DNA from: Archangium violaceum
GTDB taxonomy: Bacteria; Myxococcota; Myxococcia; Myxococcales; Myxococcaceae
DNA: 64,000 nt
NCBI RefSeq assembly: GCF_016859125.1
Contig: NZ_CP069338.1
Coordinates: 10,233,501-10,297,500 of the forward strand
Direction of reading: 5' to 3'
Shown piece after piece: positions 18,826 to 31,628 of the stretch. Position 1 is the stretch's first letter; each line of letters opens with the position of its first letter. The position numbers and the translations under genes are program-made. The notes beneath the pieces are model-generated. The model had not been told where the DNA came from. It worked only from the letters and a program-made list of their open reading frames with translations, and did not search any database.

Positions 18826-21015
18826 TTATCCGTCGAGGGTGATGGTCTTGCCGGAAAGCAGGACCCCGCCAGATTTGTCGATACGCAACACCAGCTTGCC
18901 ATTGACAACGATTGAGAACGTGTCGGCCCTTACGTCAAACGACCTGGCCAGCCAGGCTGCTGCCTCTTTGACGTGGAACTGCAGGTTGGCGCCCACATCC
19001 TCCTTGTTGTCCTTCCCGATCGTCAGCGCGACATTCCCCTTGATGCCAGCCTGGAAATTGCGGCCAACCTTCACCTCCTTGTTCTTGGCGATGACTTCCT
19101 GGCGGCTGCCATCGATATCCTCGATGTAGGCGGCACCAATCTGGGTAGATTCGAGGCCGCCTACCGCCTCGTTGAAGGCCAATGCCACATCAATGGCGTA
19201 ACTCCCACCAATCGTGAGTGTCTTGGCTGCCCCCACGGACTCCGAGGCTGTTTGATTGGTGAGGCTTGTGAACGTCTTTGACACGGTGATGGACTGGTTG
19301 CCCTCCACCTCCTCGGAGTGGCTGCCCGCGGTGCTGGTGGTGCGGTCGCCGCGCACCTGAAGAGACTGGTTGCCCTCGACGAGGCTCGTGTCGTCCAGGT
19401 GGACGTTCAGCGTCTGATTCCCCTTGATGACGAGCGAGCGGTCCTTCTTCACCAGGAGGTCTTCGTAACCGAGCACATGCTGGTCCTTGTCGTTTTCGGT
19501 GACGAGATCCTCGTCCTTCTGGGCATGGGTGAAGATCTCCTCCTCACCCGCCGCGTCTTCGATGCGGAACTCGTTGAAGCCGTTGCTGCCCAGGCTGGAG
19601 GCGCTCTTGAGGGTGGACTTCGTCTTGTCGTCCGGCAGCGCGTAGGGCGTGGGGTTGCCCCCGTTGTAGACGGTGCCGGCGATGAGGGGCCGGTCGGGGT
19701 TGCCCTCGAGGAAGCGCACCACCACTTCCTGGCCAATGCGCGGCAGGTACACCGCGCCCCACGCCGGGCCGCCCCACGTCTGGCTCACGCGCACCCAGCA
19801 CGAGGCCTTGTCGTCCCACTGGCCCTCCCTGTCCCAATGGAACTGCACCTTGATACGCCCGTGCTCGTCCGTGTGGATCTCCTCTCCCGAGGGCCCCACC
19901 ACCGTGGCCGTCTGCAAACCCATGAGGTGCGGCACCCGCGTCGTCCGCCTCGGCCGGAAGGGGACGCTGGACGGCATGCACTTGAAGTGGTTGCGGTACA
20001 GGTTGCCTGGCGCCTCGCTGCGTCCGGGGGTCTCCGGCTGCCGGCCCCAGTGCACCACCTCCACCGCCACGTACTCTCCGGCGTGCGTGCCCTCGTCCTC
20101 CACCTCGAAGCGGTAGCCTGCCGTCAGTCGGGGGCACACGCCCTCTCCCTCCAGCGTGCGCGCCGCCTGCACCGCCTCCTCCAGGCGGACCTTCGCCGCG
20201 CCCTTGCCCACCGCGGGCGCCACGTACTCACCCGGGTAGTCGTACACCTCCAGCGCGTCCTGGCCGTTGATGGAATCCTGCGTCCTGCCCGACACGTCCA
20301 GCGCGGGCTTCTCGAAGTCGAAGTCCTTGAGGTGCACCTTGCCCGGCCTCATCCGGTGCACCCGCCGCAGCGAGGACACGTACTCCGCGTCCTCCGCCCG
20401 CCCGTCATTGTCGCGCAGCGGTAGCTTCGCTCCGCCCGGAAGCGCCTCGTGCACGTTGGGCTTGTCGCCCACCACCATCACGTGCCCGCCCTCGGTGTGC
20501 TCGAAGAAGTAGAAGAGGCCTTCCCATTCCATCAACCGGCTGACAAAGGCGAAGTCCGTCTTCCGGTACTGGGTGCAGTACTCGCGTGCTTCGTAGCTGC
20601 CGCTCAGCGACAGCTTCACCTGCACGCCCCCCTCCTCCAGCACCGCTTTGACGATTTGCGGCGCCGTCTTGCCCTGGAAGATGCGGCTGCGCTTCACCTG
20701 GCTCAGCCACCACGCATGGGGAACCACCCACGCCCTGTAGCGCCAGCGCCCTCCCTCCTTGCCCAGGGACTCCAGCGCCCGCACCCGCCCGTGCACGTGG
20801 CGCGTCTTTTCCCCGGGCAACCGCACCGTCAGCAGCGCCTCGGTCCCGAGCAACTCCTTCGCGTCCAGCGGCGCGTCTTCCAGCGGGTGGAAGTCCACCT
20901 GGAACTCGAAGAGGCTGCTCAGCCCCTCCCGTCCCGTGAAGCCACTGACGACCAGGACCTCCGGCTCCTGCGAGCCGATTCGAAGCAAAAAGGCAGGTTG
21001 TGTGGGCGCTCCCAT
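18826..21015 (-). CDS. vgrG: Type VI secretion tip protein VgrG
   Basis: 729 residues. The N-terminal gp27-like part opens with GFTGREGLSSLFEFQVDFHP and contains FVSRLMEWEGLFYFFEH. The gp5-like OB fold follows (GRIKVQFHWDREGQWDDKAS, WVRVSQTWGGPAWGAVYLPR), then a beta-helical needle with DUF2345-type repeats from about residue 500 to the end (SFDVRADTFSIVVNGKLVLR). No extra enzymatic domain is fused, so cargo is likely supplied by the small gene 6 bases downstream. The ATG at 21015 follows GGGGGG; a TTG 15 bases upstream is less likely. The 3' quarter (below about 19300) is lower in G+C than the rest. No other type VI genes are in the window, so this is an orphan vgrG island. Confidence 0.93.
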   Translation of the reverse strand: MGAPTQPAFLLRIGSQEPEVLVVSGFTGREGLSSLFEFQVDFHPLEDAPLDAKELLGTEALLTVRLPGEKTRHVHGRVRALESLGKEGGRWRYRAWVVPHAWWLSQVKRSRIFQGKTAPQIVKAVLEEGGVQVKLSLSGSYEAREYCTQYRKTDFAFVSRLMEWEGLFYFFEHTEGGHVMVVGDKPNVHEALPGGAKLPLRDNDGRAEDAEYVSSLRRVHRMRPGKVHLKDFDFEKPALDVSGRTQDSINGQDALEVYDYPGEYVAPAVGKGAAKVRLEEAVQAARTLEGEGVCPRLTAGYRFEVEDEGTHAGEYVAVEVVHWGRQPETPGRSEAPGNLYRNHFKCMPSSVPFRPRRTTRVPHLMGLQTATVVGPSGEEIHTDEHGRIKVQFHWDREGQWDDKASCWVRVSQTWGGPAWGAVYLPRIGQEVVVRFLEGNPDRPLIAGTVYNGGNPTPYALPDDKTKSTLKSASSLGSNGFNEFRIEDAAGEEEIFTHAQKDEDLVTENDKDQHVLGYEDLLVKKDRSLVIKGNQTLNVHLDDTSLVEGNQSLQVRGDRTTSTAGSHSEEVEGNQSITVSKTFTSLTNQTASESVGAAKTLTIGGSYAIDVALAFNEAVGGLESTQIGAAYIEDIDGSRQEVIAKNKEVKVGRNFQAGIKGNVALTIGKDNKEDVGANLQFHVKEAAAWLARSFDVRADTFSIVVNGKLVLRIDKSGGVLLSGKTITLDG

Positions 21016-21110
21016 TGCTGCCCCCCTCAATCAGTCAGCGCAATCCGAGGAGGATACCAGACTCGGCGGCCTCCCACAGACACCAACGAGACCTTCTTAG
21101 GAGCTCTCCT

Positions 21111-22082
21111 TCAGGACTTCTCTTTCGCGAGCGCGTCCACGTCCTCCTGGAGCTCCTTCGTTTCCTCGAAGAAGGCATCCACCGACTTCACGGGCGCCAC
21201 CCGGAACGCCGGTGGCAGCAGCGTGCGATCGAACTCCAGCGAGGTCGAGAAGTCCTCCTCGCCCAGCAGCGAGTCCGCCTGCGTCAGGGCCCCAAGGCAC
21301 ACCAGGCTTACCGCCAGCAACGTCGCAAGCCGCCTCGGCTCCGCGCGCGTCACGTAGCGCAGGTGCCAGAAGAGCACGAACCCCATCCACCCCAGGAACC
21401 CCAGCAGGCTCAGCCACCGCATCCACGACCCCAGCCCCAGGCTGTACTTCACCAGACCCAGCAGCAGCGGCAGCGTCAACAACCCCAACAGCCCGAGGCT
21501 CCCGATGGTGCCGTGCGCCCCGAAGTGGAACTGCCGCCGCGCCACCTTGTTGGCCACGGACCAGAGCCCCGCCCAGAGGAAGGTCGCGAACACCGGCGCC
21601 ACCACCGCCAGCGCCAACATGCCCCAGTCCGTCTTCTGGTAGTTCGTCTGGTACTCGTAGAAGAGGAAGGTCCCCACCGACACCGCCAACATCGCCGGAA
21701 AGGCGAAGGGCCGCTCGAAGAGGCGGCGCCGGGGCGCCATCTGCATCGACGTGACGAGCGTGTCCTCCACCTTGTACGCCCGGCTACGGAAACGCAGCAC
21801 CGTGTCGCCCACCGCCACCCTTGCGTCGTCCGAGAGCTCCAGCTCCGCCAGCCGCGCCCACGGCTCCACCCGGAACGTGCCATTCTGGCTGCCCACGTCC
21901 CGCAGCACCAGCTTCCCCTCCTCGGTGCGCTCGATGCGCAGGTGCGCGGCCGACACCTTCGGATCATCCAGGATGACATCGTTGGTGTACCCGCGCCCCA
22001 CCGTCACCGGGAAGCGCTCCAACCGGTGCCGGGCGTGCACCCCGTCCCCATCCAGCACCTCCAGGAAGATCACTTCGTCCAC
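21111..22082 (-). CDS. FHA-domain membrane protein
   Basis: 323 residues. An N-terminal forkhead-associated domain (residues about 5-100) shows the usual marks: the turn VTVGRGYTNDVIL, SAAHLRI, and GSQNGTF. It should bind phosphothreonine on a partner. The middle, about 130-275, has five or six hydrophobic segments (for example FPAMLAVSVGTFLFYEY and LLGLLTLPLLLGLV), so the FHA domain faces the cytoplasm from the inner membrane; a short helical tail follows. The first GTG (22082) has GAGG 7 bases upstream; another GTG at 22073 overlaps the protease stop as GTGA. It is translationally coupled to the protease gene upstream. Partner kinase unknown. Confidence 0.83.
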   Translation of the reverse strand: MDEVIFLEVLDGDGVHARHRLERFPVTVGRGYTNDVILDDPKVSAAHLRIERTEEGKLVLRDVGSQNGTFRVEPWARLAELELSDDARVAVGDTVLRFRSRAYKVEDTLVTSMQMAPRRRLFERPFAFPAMLAVSVGTFLFYEYQTNYQKTDWGMLALAVVAPVFATFLWAGLWSVANKVARRQFHFGAHGTIGSLGLLGLLTLPLLLGLVKYSLGLGSWMRWLSLLGFLGWMGFVLFWHLRYVTRAEPRRLATLLAVSLVCLGALTQADSLLGEEDFSTSLEFDRTLLPPAFRVAPVKSVDAFFEETKELQEDVDALAKEKS

Positions 22083-23395
22083 GCGAGCGCCTCCAGGTAG
22101 CGGCGCGCGATGGCGCGTGCGTTGTCCGCGGAGAACCCCGCCAGGTCCAGGGCCGTCTGCACTCCCGAGGTGCTCGCGTTGAGCGTCGCCGCCCGGAGCG
22201 ACAGATCATAGAGCCCGGGGAACTTCTTGTAGGCCCTCAGGCACAGCGCCGCCTTCACCGGCATGCCGCCCACCTTCACGAAATCCTCGCGGCAGCGGAA
22301 GTTCGTCACGTCCTCCTTCGCCGCGTCCATGCCGCTCGGCTCGTTACCGAAGGTGGCCGAGTAGAGCGCGGAGAAGCGCAGCGCCCCGAGCTGATCGCTC
22401 GACACGTAGGCATGGTCATAGGCCACCACGCCCGTGCGGTGATCCATGCTCAGGTAGAGATCCTCCTCGGACGAGCACTGGTGGCTGGTGATGGTGTACG
22501 GGTTCTCCGGCTCGTGCGGGGTGTCACCCCAGCACTTGAGGAACGGCATCCACCGGCCGGGCACCTGGTAGTCCCCGAGCCGCTGGGTCGGCAGGGGCGC
22601 CGCCAGCAGGCGCTCGGTGATGCGCTGCTGGTTGTCCAGCAACTGCGCGCCCACCATCGCCAGGAGCGCCGGAGGACCGCCGGCCTTCGCCTCGCGCGCC
22701 CGCTCCAGCAACGCGCGGGCATGTGCCACCGGCACCAGGAAGCCGAGCTGGTTGCCCATCGTGGCCACGTTGACGCCCACCACCCGGCCCTCGCCCGTCA
22801 CCGCGGGACCACCGCTCATGCCGGGGTTGATGGCGCCGCTGAAGTGCACCTTGTCGTAGAGCGCGTCCTGGACGAGCCCGTTGTACGTGCCCTCGACGAT
22901 GGTGGTGCCCAGGTCATGCGGATTGCCCATGGCGAACAGCCGCGTGCCCTGCGGAGGCTCCTTCGCCGCCAGCTCGAACCAGTCCTTCGCCGGCACGTCC
23001 TGCTGGATGACGGCCAGATCGTGCACCACGTCCACATCCACTACCCGGACCGGCACCGCCTCCTGTTCCTTCCCGTCCCGCACCAGCTCGGCCGAGTAGT
23101 CCTCCGGGTGGTGAACGATGCTGGAGATGACGTGGTAGTTGGTGATGGCGTGTCCCTCGGCGCTCACGAAGAACGCCGAGCCGATGGACGACCGGGTGCC
23201 ACTGCGCCGCTCGATGATGCGCACCTGGGCCACGCGCCCCTTGATGCGCTCGAAGAGCTCGTGGGTGGCCGGGGGCAGCGTGGCCACCGGCAGCGGAGGA
23301 ACGACGTCCGCCGTGCCCGCGTCCGGAACCTCCTCCTCTTCTTCGGGGAGGTCCGGGAGCTGCGCCAGCGCGGCGATGAGGAGAAGCGTCACCAT
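22070..23395 (-). CDS. Exported trypsin-like serine protease
   Basis: 441 residues. A hydrophobic N terminus (MVTLLLIAALAQL) is followed by an acidic, proline-rich linker. The chymotrypsin-fold domain has a complete triad: His88 (ITNYHVIS), Asp126 (VHDLAVIQ) and Ser194 (NPGMSGGPA), as in DegP/HtrA proteases, but no PDZ domain follows. The C-terminal 220 residues, with several cysteines (FLKCWG, SHQCSSEEDL, FRCREDF), match no domain I recognise and may be a substrate or ligand module. Location should be periplasmic or envelope-bound. The start at 23395 was chosen for the signal peptide. Coupled to the FHA protein gene by a 13-base overlap. Confidence 0.85.
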   Translation of the reverse strand: MVTLLLIAALAQLPDLPEEEEEVPDAGTADVVPPLPVATLPPATHELFERIKGRVAQVRIIERRSGTRSSIGSAFFVSAEGHAITNYHVISSIVHHPEDYSAELVRDGKEQEAVPVRVVDVDVVHDLAVIQQDVPAKDWFELAAKEPPQGTRLFAMGNPHDLGTTIVEGTYNGLVQDALYDKVHFSGAINPGMSGGPAVTGEGRVVGVNVATMGNQLGFLVPVAHARALLERAREAKAGGPPALLAMVGAQLLDNQQRITERLLAAPLPTQRLGDYQVPGRWMPFLKCWGDTPHEPENPYTITSHQCSSEEDLYLSMDHRTGVVAYDHAYVSSDQLGALRFSALYSATFGNEPSGMDAAKEDVTNFRCREDFVKVGGMPVKAALCLRAYKKFPGLYDLSLRAATLNASTSGVQTALDLAGFSADNARAIARRYLEALAWTK

Positions 23396-23442
23396 ACGGG
23401 CACACACTAGCGGAACCGCCGCGCATTGCCCGCGCAACCTGA

Positions 23443-23471
23443 GGGGCGGCCGTGAAGTGTCCGACCGCCCC
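23443..23471 (-). terminator. Weak hairpin after the beta-propeller gene
   Basis: ggggcgg (23443-23449) pairs with ccgcccc (23465-23471) across 15 bases, about 20 bases past the stop of the minus-strand gene ending at 23492. No T-run follows, so it is only a possible terminator. Confidence 0.3.
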
Positions 23472-23491
23472 TCCGCTACCCTCGGTGAAGC

Positions 23492-24868
23492 CTACCGGCC
23501 GAGCTTCGCCAGGTAGACGTCGTCCAGGCCCTGGCTCAGGAACAGCTCGCCCCCGAACCAGCCGTACCCGGCGTAGCCGCCCGAGAGCAGCACGTCACCC
23601 CGCCCATCCAGCCCGAGGTTCGCGCCGAACGACTCCCCCTCGTTGACGAAGGCCTGGCTCCACAGGAAGGCGCCCGCGGCGTCGAACTTCGCCACGTAGA
23701 CCTTGTAATCGCCCTCGTTCTCCAGGGGGCCGGCGCCGAAGTCCACGTAGCCGACGTAGCTGCCCGTGGTGACGATGTTGCCCGCCGCGTCCGTGGCGAC
23801 CTGGAGGCCCTTCTGGCCGAGCTCGTCACCGAAGCGCTGGCTCCACAGGTGGCTCCCCGTGCCCGTCAGCTTCGCGAGGAAGATGTCGGTGGGACCCACG
23901 CTCGCCAGCGTGGCGCCGCCGAAGCCCACCCTGCCGCCGAAGCCGCCGGTGAGGACGACGTTGCCCGCGCCGTCCGTGCTGACGCTGGTGGCGAACTGAT
24001 CGCCCGCGTCGCCGAACCGCTTGCTCCACAGGTGCTGACCCGAGCCGCTCAGCTTCGCCACGAAGATGTCCCGCTGCCCCGAGCTCGTCAGCCACGCGCC
24101 ACCGAAGTTCACGTCCTCCCCGAAGGCGCCCGCCAGCACCACGTTGCCCGAGCCATCCACCGCCACGTCCACCGACATCTGGCCGCTGCCCTCGACGAAG
24201 GCCCGGCTCCACACGTGCCGCAGCGCGCCATCGAACTTCACCACGAACAGATCGTACTGCCCGCTGCTCGAGAGCGTGCCACCGCCCAGGTCCACCGAGC
24301 CGTTGAAGCGCCCGGCCACCACCACGTTGCCCGCGCCGTCCACCGCCACCTGGGGCTCCTCCACGAAGAGGTGCCCATCGAAGCTCCGGCTGGTCAGGCA
24401 GCGGCCCGCCGCGTCCAGCTTCGCCACGAACAGATCGCCATACCCCGTCATCGGCCCACAGCCGAGGTCCAACGTGCCCGCGAAGTTGCCCGCGAGGACG
24501 AGGTTGCCCGCCGCGTCGAAGGCGACCGCACGGCCGGGCAGGTACATGCCCATGTCGTCCTCGTTCACGCCGCCAAAGCTCCGGCTCCACACCGCCTTGC
24601 CGGACGCGTCGAACCTCACCACGAAGGCCCGGTCGTAATACCCGGCCGACGGCAGCGCGCCGGCCCCGAAGTCCACCGAACCCAGGTAATCACCCACCAC
24701 CACCGAGCCGCCCGCCCCCTCCACCGCGAAGGCCCGCACCGTCTGCCGCGTGCCGTTGCCGAAGGTGTGGCTCCACAGGTGCTCGCCCGGCGCCGCCTCT
24801 CCCGTCCCCGCCGCCAGACCCACCACCAGTGCCGCCACCGCTCCAAGACCCCTTGCCTGCATCTTCAT
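23492..24868 (-). CDS. Exported SBBP-type beta-propeller repeat protein
   Basis: 458 residues. A signal peptide (GAVAALVVGLAAGTGEA) is followed by about seven tandem repeats of roughly 55-60 residues with a shared pattern: HLWSxxFG, a variable stretch, then DxAGNVVxxGxFxGxVDFG and DxFVAK. This is the layout of SBBP or FG-GAP-like blades, predicted to close into a beta propeller. Such proteins are numerous in myxobacteria and are secreted or surface-exposed, probably binding ligands or polymers; none has a clear enzymatic role. No cell-wall or membrane anchor follows the repeats. It seems to be transcribed alone. Confidence 0.85.
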   Translation of the reverse strand: MKMQARGLGAVAALVVGLAAGTGEAAPGEHLWSHTFGNGTRQTVRAFAVEGAGGSVVVGDYLGSVDFGAGALPSAGYYDRAFVVRFDASGKAVWSRSFGGVNEDDMGMYLPGRAVAFDAAGNLVLAGNFAGTLDLGCGPMTGYGDLFVAKLDAAGRCLTSRSFDGHLFVEEPQVAVDGAGNVVVAGRFNGSVDLGGGTLSSSGQYDLFVVKFDGALRHVWSRAFVEGSGQMSVDVAVDGSGNVVLAGAFGEDVNFGGAWLTSSGQRDIFVAKLSGSGQHLWSKRFGDAGDQFATSVSTDGAGNVVLTGGFGGRVGFGGATLASVGPTDIFLAKLTGTGSHLWSQRFGDELGQKGLQVATDAAGNIVTTGSYVGYVDFGAGPLENEGDYKVYVAKFDAAGAFLWSQAFVNEGESFGANLGLDGRGDVLLSGGYAGYGWFGGELFLSQGLDDVYLAKLGR

Positions 24869-25100
24869 CCCTCTGGATGTCCGAACTCGTTGTCACCGGG
24901 GCGCGCCCACACCGGACACACCCCACCCTCGCCACCGCCCCCCCGATTCCTCCCAGAGCGGGCAGGCAGCTAGCACGGAAAAACATGGAAGGGATGTAAC
25001 ATCTGATCTCCGGCGGGCAGGCAGCCAGGGGCCCTTCCCGAGCAGGCCGCCGTAGTCCCCGGATGACATCCGCGCCCCGCACGGTAACCTTGCGACCGAG

Positions 25101-25580
25101 ATGAAACCCGAAGCCCGCGCCGAAATGGTCGCCCATGCCGAACGCGCCCTGCGCCGCGGAGAGCTGAGCGAGGCCTTGAGCCTCTACGAAACGCTCTGTC
25201 GGGCCTTCCCCGAGGACTCCTCCCTGGCCCTCAAACTGGCCAACCTGCGCGAGATGCTCCAACCCGAGGAACTCCAGGCGCTCCGGACCAGCGACCCGCC
25301 CGCCGAGCCCATCCCCCTGGGCCCCTCCTCCCCCGCCGCCGAGGGAGAGCGGCTCTTCGCCCTGGGAGACTACGTCGGCGCCGCCGCCGCCTACCGCCGT
25401 GCCCTCCACGAGCGCCCCGACAACGAGCTCTTCCGCGAGCGGCTCGAGGAGCTGTACCGGCTCGCGCGCTCCCTCCCGGTCCACTCGCCCACGGACCGCA
25501 AGCTGCCCCGGCAGGCCGAGCCGCTCCTGCACGCCCTGTTGGACCGGCTCGCCGCGCGACGTCGCATCAAGCGCGACTGA
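25101..25580 (+). CDS. Small TPR-like protein
   Basis: 159 residues, all helical, with two tetratricopeptide-like units: residues about 8-50 (AERALRRGELSEALSLYETL) and 79-112 (GERLFALGDYVGAAAAYRRA), separated by a proline-rich linker. No signal peptide or membrane segment is visible, so it should be a cytoplasmic adaptor. It precedes the Ser/Thr kinase gene on the same strand by 88 bases and may be its partner, since TPR proteins and kinases are often encoded together in myxobacteria. Specific function unknown. Confidence 0.75.
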   Translation: MKPEARAEMVAHAERALRRGELSEALSLYETLCRAFPEDSSLALKLANLREMLQPEELQALRTSDPPAEPIPLGPSSPAAEGERLFALGDYVGAAAAYRRALHERPDNELFRERLEELYRLARSLPVHSPTDRKLPRQAEPLLHALLDRLAARRRIKRD

Positions 25581-25668
25581 CGCGTTGCGCCCCATGGGGT
25601 CGGAACCTAGAATCCAACCCCGACGTCGCTGTCATACCCGAGATCCCCACCCTGACACTCGCGCCATC

Positions 25669-27515
<1,847 letters not shown>

Positions 27516-27519
<4 letters not shown>

Positions 27520-28496
27520 GCCCCCGCCTGCTCCTGCTCCTGCTGGGACTCCTCACCCCCATGACCGTGCTCGCCGACGAGCTGGCGGACGTGGAGGTGA
27601 ACGCCCTGCGCTCCAGCTACGAGTACGGCCGTTACGCCGAGGTGCTGGAGCGCGCGGGGACCCGCATCGACCGGGGCAGTCTCTCCGACAAGGATCTGGC
27701 GGAGCTGCACAAGCTGGCCGGGCTGAGCGCCTTCCACCTCAACCGCATGGACGACGCCGTGCGCCACTTCCGCGCGCTGCTGCGGTTGGAGCCGGATTTC
27801 AACCTGGATCCCTTCGCGACGCCGCCGCCCGTGGTGACGTACCTGGACGACATCCGCCTGCAGATGTCGGCGGAGTTGGAGCTGGTGCGCCAGGAGCGGC
27901 GGCTGCGCATGGAGCGGGAGCGCACGGCGGCCGAGCGGCGCGAGCGCGAGCGCCTGGCCGCCGAGGAGCAGCGCCGCCGCGTGGAGACGCTGTCCCGGCA
28001 GGTGACGGTGCGGGAGGTGGAGTCGCGCAGCTTCCTGGTGAACTTCGTCCCCTTCGGCGCGGGCCAGTTCCAGCAGGGCCGCACCGGCCTGGGCACCCTC
28101 TTCGCTGCCTCCGAGGGCGCGCTCGCCGTCACCAGCATCATCTCCTTCTTCGCCTACGACTCCCTCGTCAAGACGAGGAAGGTGACCGTGGACGACATCA
28201 ACGGCGGCACCCTGGACGTCCCCGTGCGCTACATCCCCACCGGCGACCGGCGGCAGGCCGACAACTGGACGGCGCTCAAGTGGGGCTCGGCCGCGGGCTT
28301 CTACATCGTGTACGCGGTGGGCGTGCTCGACTCCCTGCTGCACCACCAGGACCGGGTGGTGCGGACGCACATCGAGACCCTTCCCGCCCCGCCCACGCTC
28401 CAGGAGTCCACGCCGGACCCCGCCGCGCCCCGGGCCAGTCTCCACCTCTTCCCCACCTCCGGCGGAGCCGGCGCCGGCTTCTCCCTCGCCTTCTAG
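27516..28496 (+). CDS. Exported TPR-like membrane protein of the kinase cluster
   Basis: 326 residues. A signal peptide (LLLLLLGLLTPMTVLA) precedes a tetratricopeptide-like segment (LHKLAGLSAFHLNRMDDAVR). A strongly charged coiled coil follows at about 118-165 (repeated RxERERxAAExRxRE), then a glycine-rich hydrophobic segment (GAGQFQQGRTGLGTLFAASE) and one or two further hydrophobic stretches. The layout recalls periplasmic or membrane-bound proteins found beside myxobacterial kinases. The start overlaps the kinase stop by 4 bases, so production is tied to the kinase and interaction with its periplasmic domain is plausible. No enzymatic motif is seen. Confidence 0.75.
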
Positions 28497-28508
28497 GAAC
28501 GCGTCGAC

Positions 28509-30404
<1,896 letters not shown>

Positions 30405-30523
30405 CCATCCCCCGTGTGCCTGCTCCACGGGCGACCTCGAAATGTCACCCGCCGCCTCACGCGCTTGGCGGTGTCGTGACATGCTGCCCCTAGATTCCCT
30501 CGCGCGTAGCGACGGGAGGACTC

Positions 30524-31606
30524 TTGAGGGTCACGGCGAGCGATTCATCCACCCCCCCACCTGGTGCGAACATCACCCCACGAGCCATGGCGCTCTACGG
30601 GGTGGGACTGCTCACCGCCGGAGTGTGCCTGTTCTGGACCTTCCGCACGGTCGACCTGAAGCATGCGTGGGAGGCGGTGGCCCTGCTCGGCCCGTGGCTG
30701 CCGCTCACCTTCCTCCCCTTCCTCTTCTCCCTGGGCTTCGACGGCCTGGGCTGGAGCCGCATCCTCTCCGCGCTCGGACGCCGGGTGGAGCCGCTGCGCC
30801 TCGCCGCCATCCGCGTCTCCGTCGAGGCCCTGTGCATCAGCCTCCCTGGGGGCGCCCTCTTCGCCGAGACGCTCAAGCCCGTCCTGCTCAAGAACCGCCA
30901 CCACGTGCCGCTCGACGAGGGCGTGAGCGTCATCGCCGCCCGGAAGTGCTTCATCATCCTGGCCCACGGGCTGTACCTGGGCCTCGGCGCGCTGTTCGGC
31001 TGGCGGTTCCTCGCCGACGGCTCCCAGCGCGTGCTCGGCGTCTCCGGGCTCCCGCTGCTCCTGGCCGGCGCCTCCGTGGCCCTGCTCTCCATCGCCCTGG
31101 TGTCGAGGTGGCTCATCCGCGGCGGACTGGCCGGCTGGCTCGGGCGCCTGCTGGGGCGCTTCCCCCTCCGTGCCGTCCAGCGCTGGGTGGAGGAGCGCCG
31201 GACGGCCTTCGAGCAGGCGGACGGTCACCTCGGACGTGCCCTGGCGCCCCGCCAGCTCGCGCTCCCCGCGCTGCTCTACGTCGGCATGTGGTTGTGCGAG
31301 GCCACCGAGACCTTCCTGCTGCTGCGCCTGTTCGGCTTCGACGTGGCCTGGAGCGACGCGCTCGCCATCGAGTCCGTCATGTCCGTGCTCAAGGTGCTCG
31401 CCTTCTTCGTCCCCGCCGGGCTCGGCGTGCAGGACGCGGGCTATGCCGCCTTCATCGCCGGCATGTCCGGCTCCCAGGCGCTCCACCTCGCCGCCGCCTT
31501 CGCCCTGGTCAAGCGCGCTCGGGAGCTGTTCTTCCTGGGACTCGGCTACGCGTTGCTGATGCTGCGCACCCGCCGGGTTCCGCGCCAGAGCCCCGCGGCG
31601 GCCTGA
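30524..31606 (+). CDS. Flippase-like integral membrane protein (lysylphosphatidylglycerol synthase TM family)
   Basis: 360 residues with about eight membrane segments and the family pattern of PF03706: an early segment ending in SLGFDGLGWSRILSALGRR, the conserved EALCISLPGGALFAETLKP in the middle, and VLAFFVPAGLGVQDAGYAAF near the end. Relatives act as lipid or glycolipid flippases or as the membrane half of MprF. No aminoacyl-transferase domain is attached here, so lipid translocation is the likelier role. The TTG at 30524 is preceded by GGGAGGA, the best ribosome site nearby; an ATG at 30587 is the alternative. Converges with the metallophosphoesterase gene. Confidence 0.82.
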   Translation: MRVTASDSSTPPPGANITPRAMALYGVGLLTAGVCLFWTFRTVDLKHAWEAVALLGPWLPLTFLPFLFSLGFDGLGWSRILSALGRRVEPLRLAAIRVSVEALCISLPGGALFAETLKPVLLKNRHHVPLDEGVSVIAARKCFIILAHGLYLGLGALFGWRFLADGSQRVLGVSGLPLLLAGASVALLSIALVSRWLIRGGLAGWLGRLLGRFPLRAVQRWVEERRTAFEQADGHLGRALAPRQLALPALLYVGMWLCEATETFLLLRLFGFDVAWSDALAIESVMSVLKVLAFFVPAGLGVQDAGYAAFIAGMSGSQALHLAAAFALVKRARELFFLGLGYALLMLRTRRVPRQSPAAA

Positions 31607-31628
31607 GCCGGGCGGGAGCTGGCGCACT

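Noticed and set aside
23492-24868. Tandem DNA repeats
   Set aside because: The periodicity is at protein level (beta-propeller blades); the nucleotide copies are too diverged for a recent tandem array.
17714-24868. A full type VI secretion gene cluster
   Set aside because: Only vgrG and its probable cargo are present; no Hcp, ClpV, TssB/C, TssM or baseplate genes are seen.
30405-30523. Sigma-54 promoter before the flippase-like gene
   Set aside because: A ttggcggtgtcgtgacatgc stretch has GG and GC elements, but their spacing is wrong for -24/-12.
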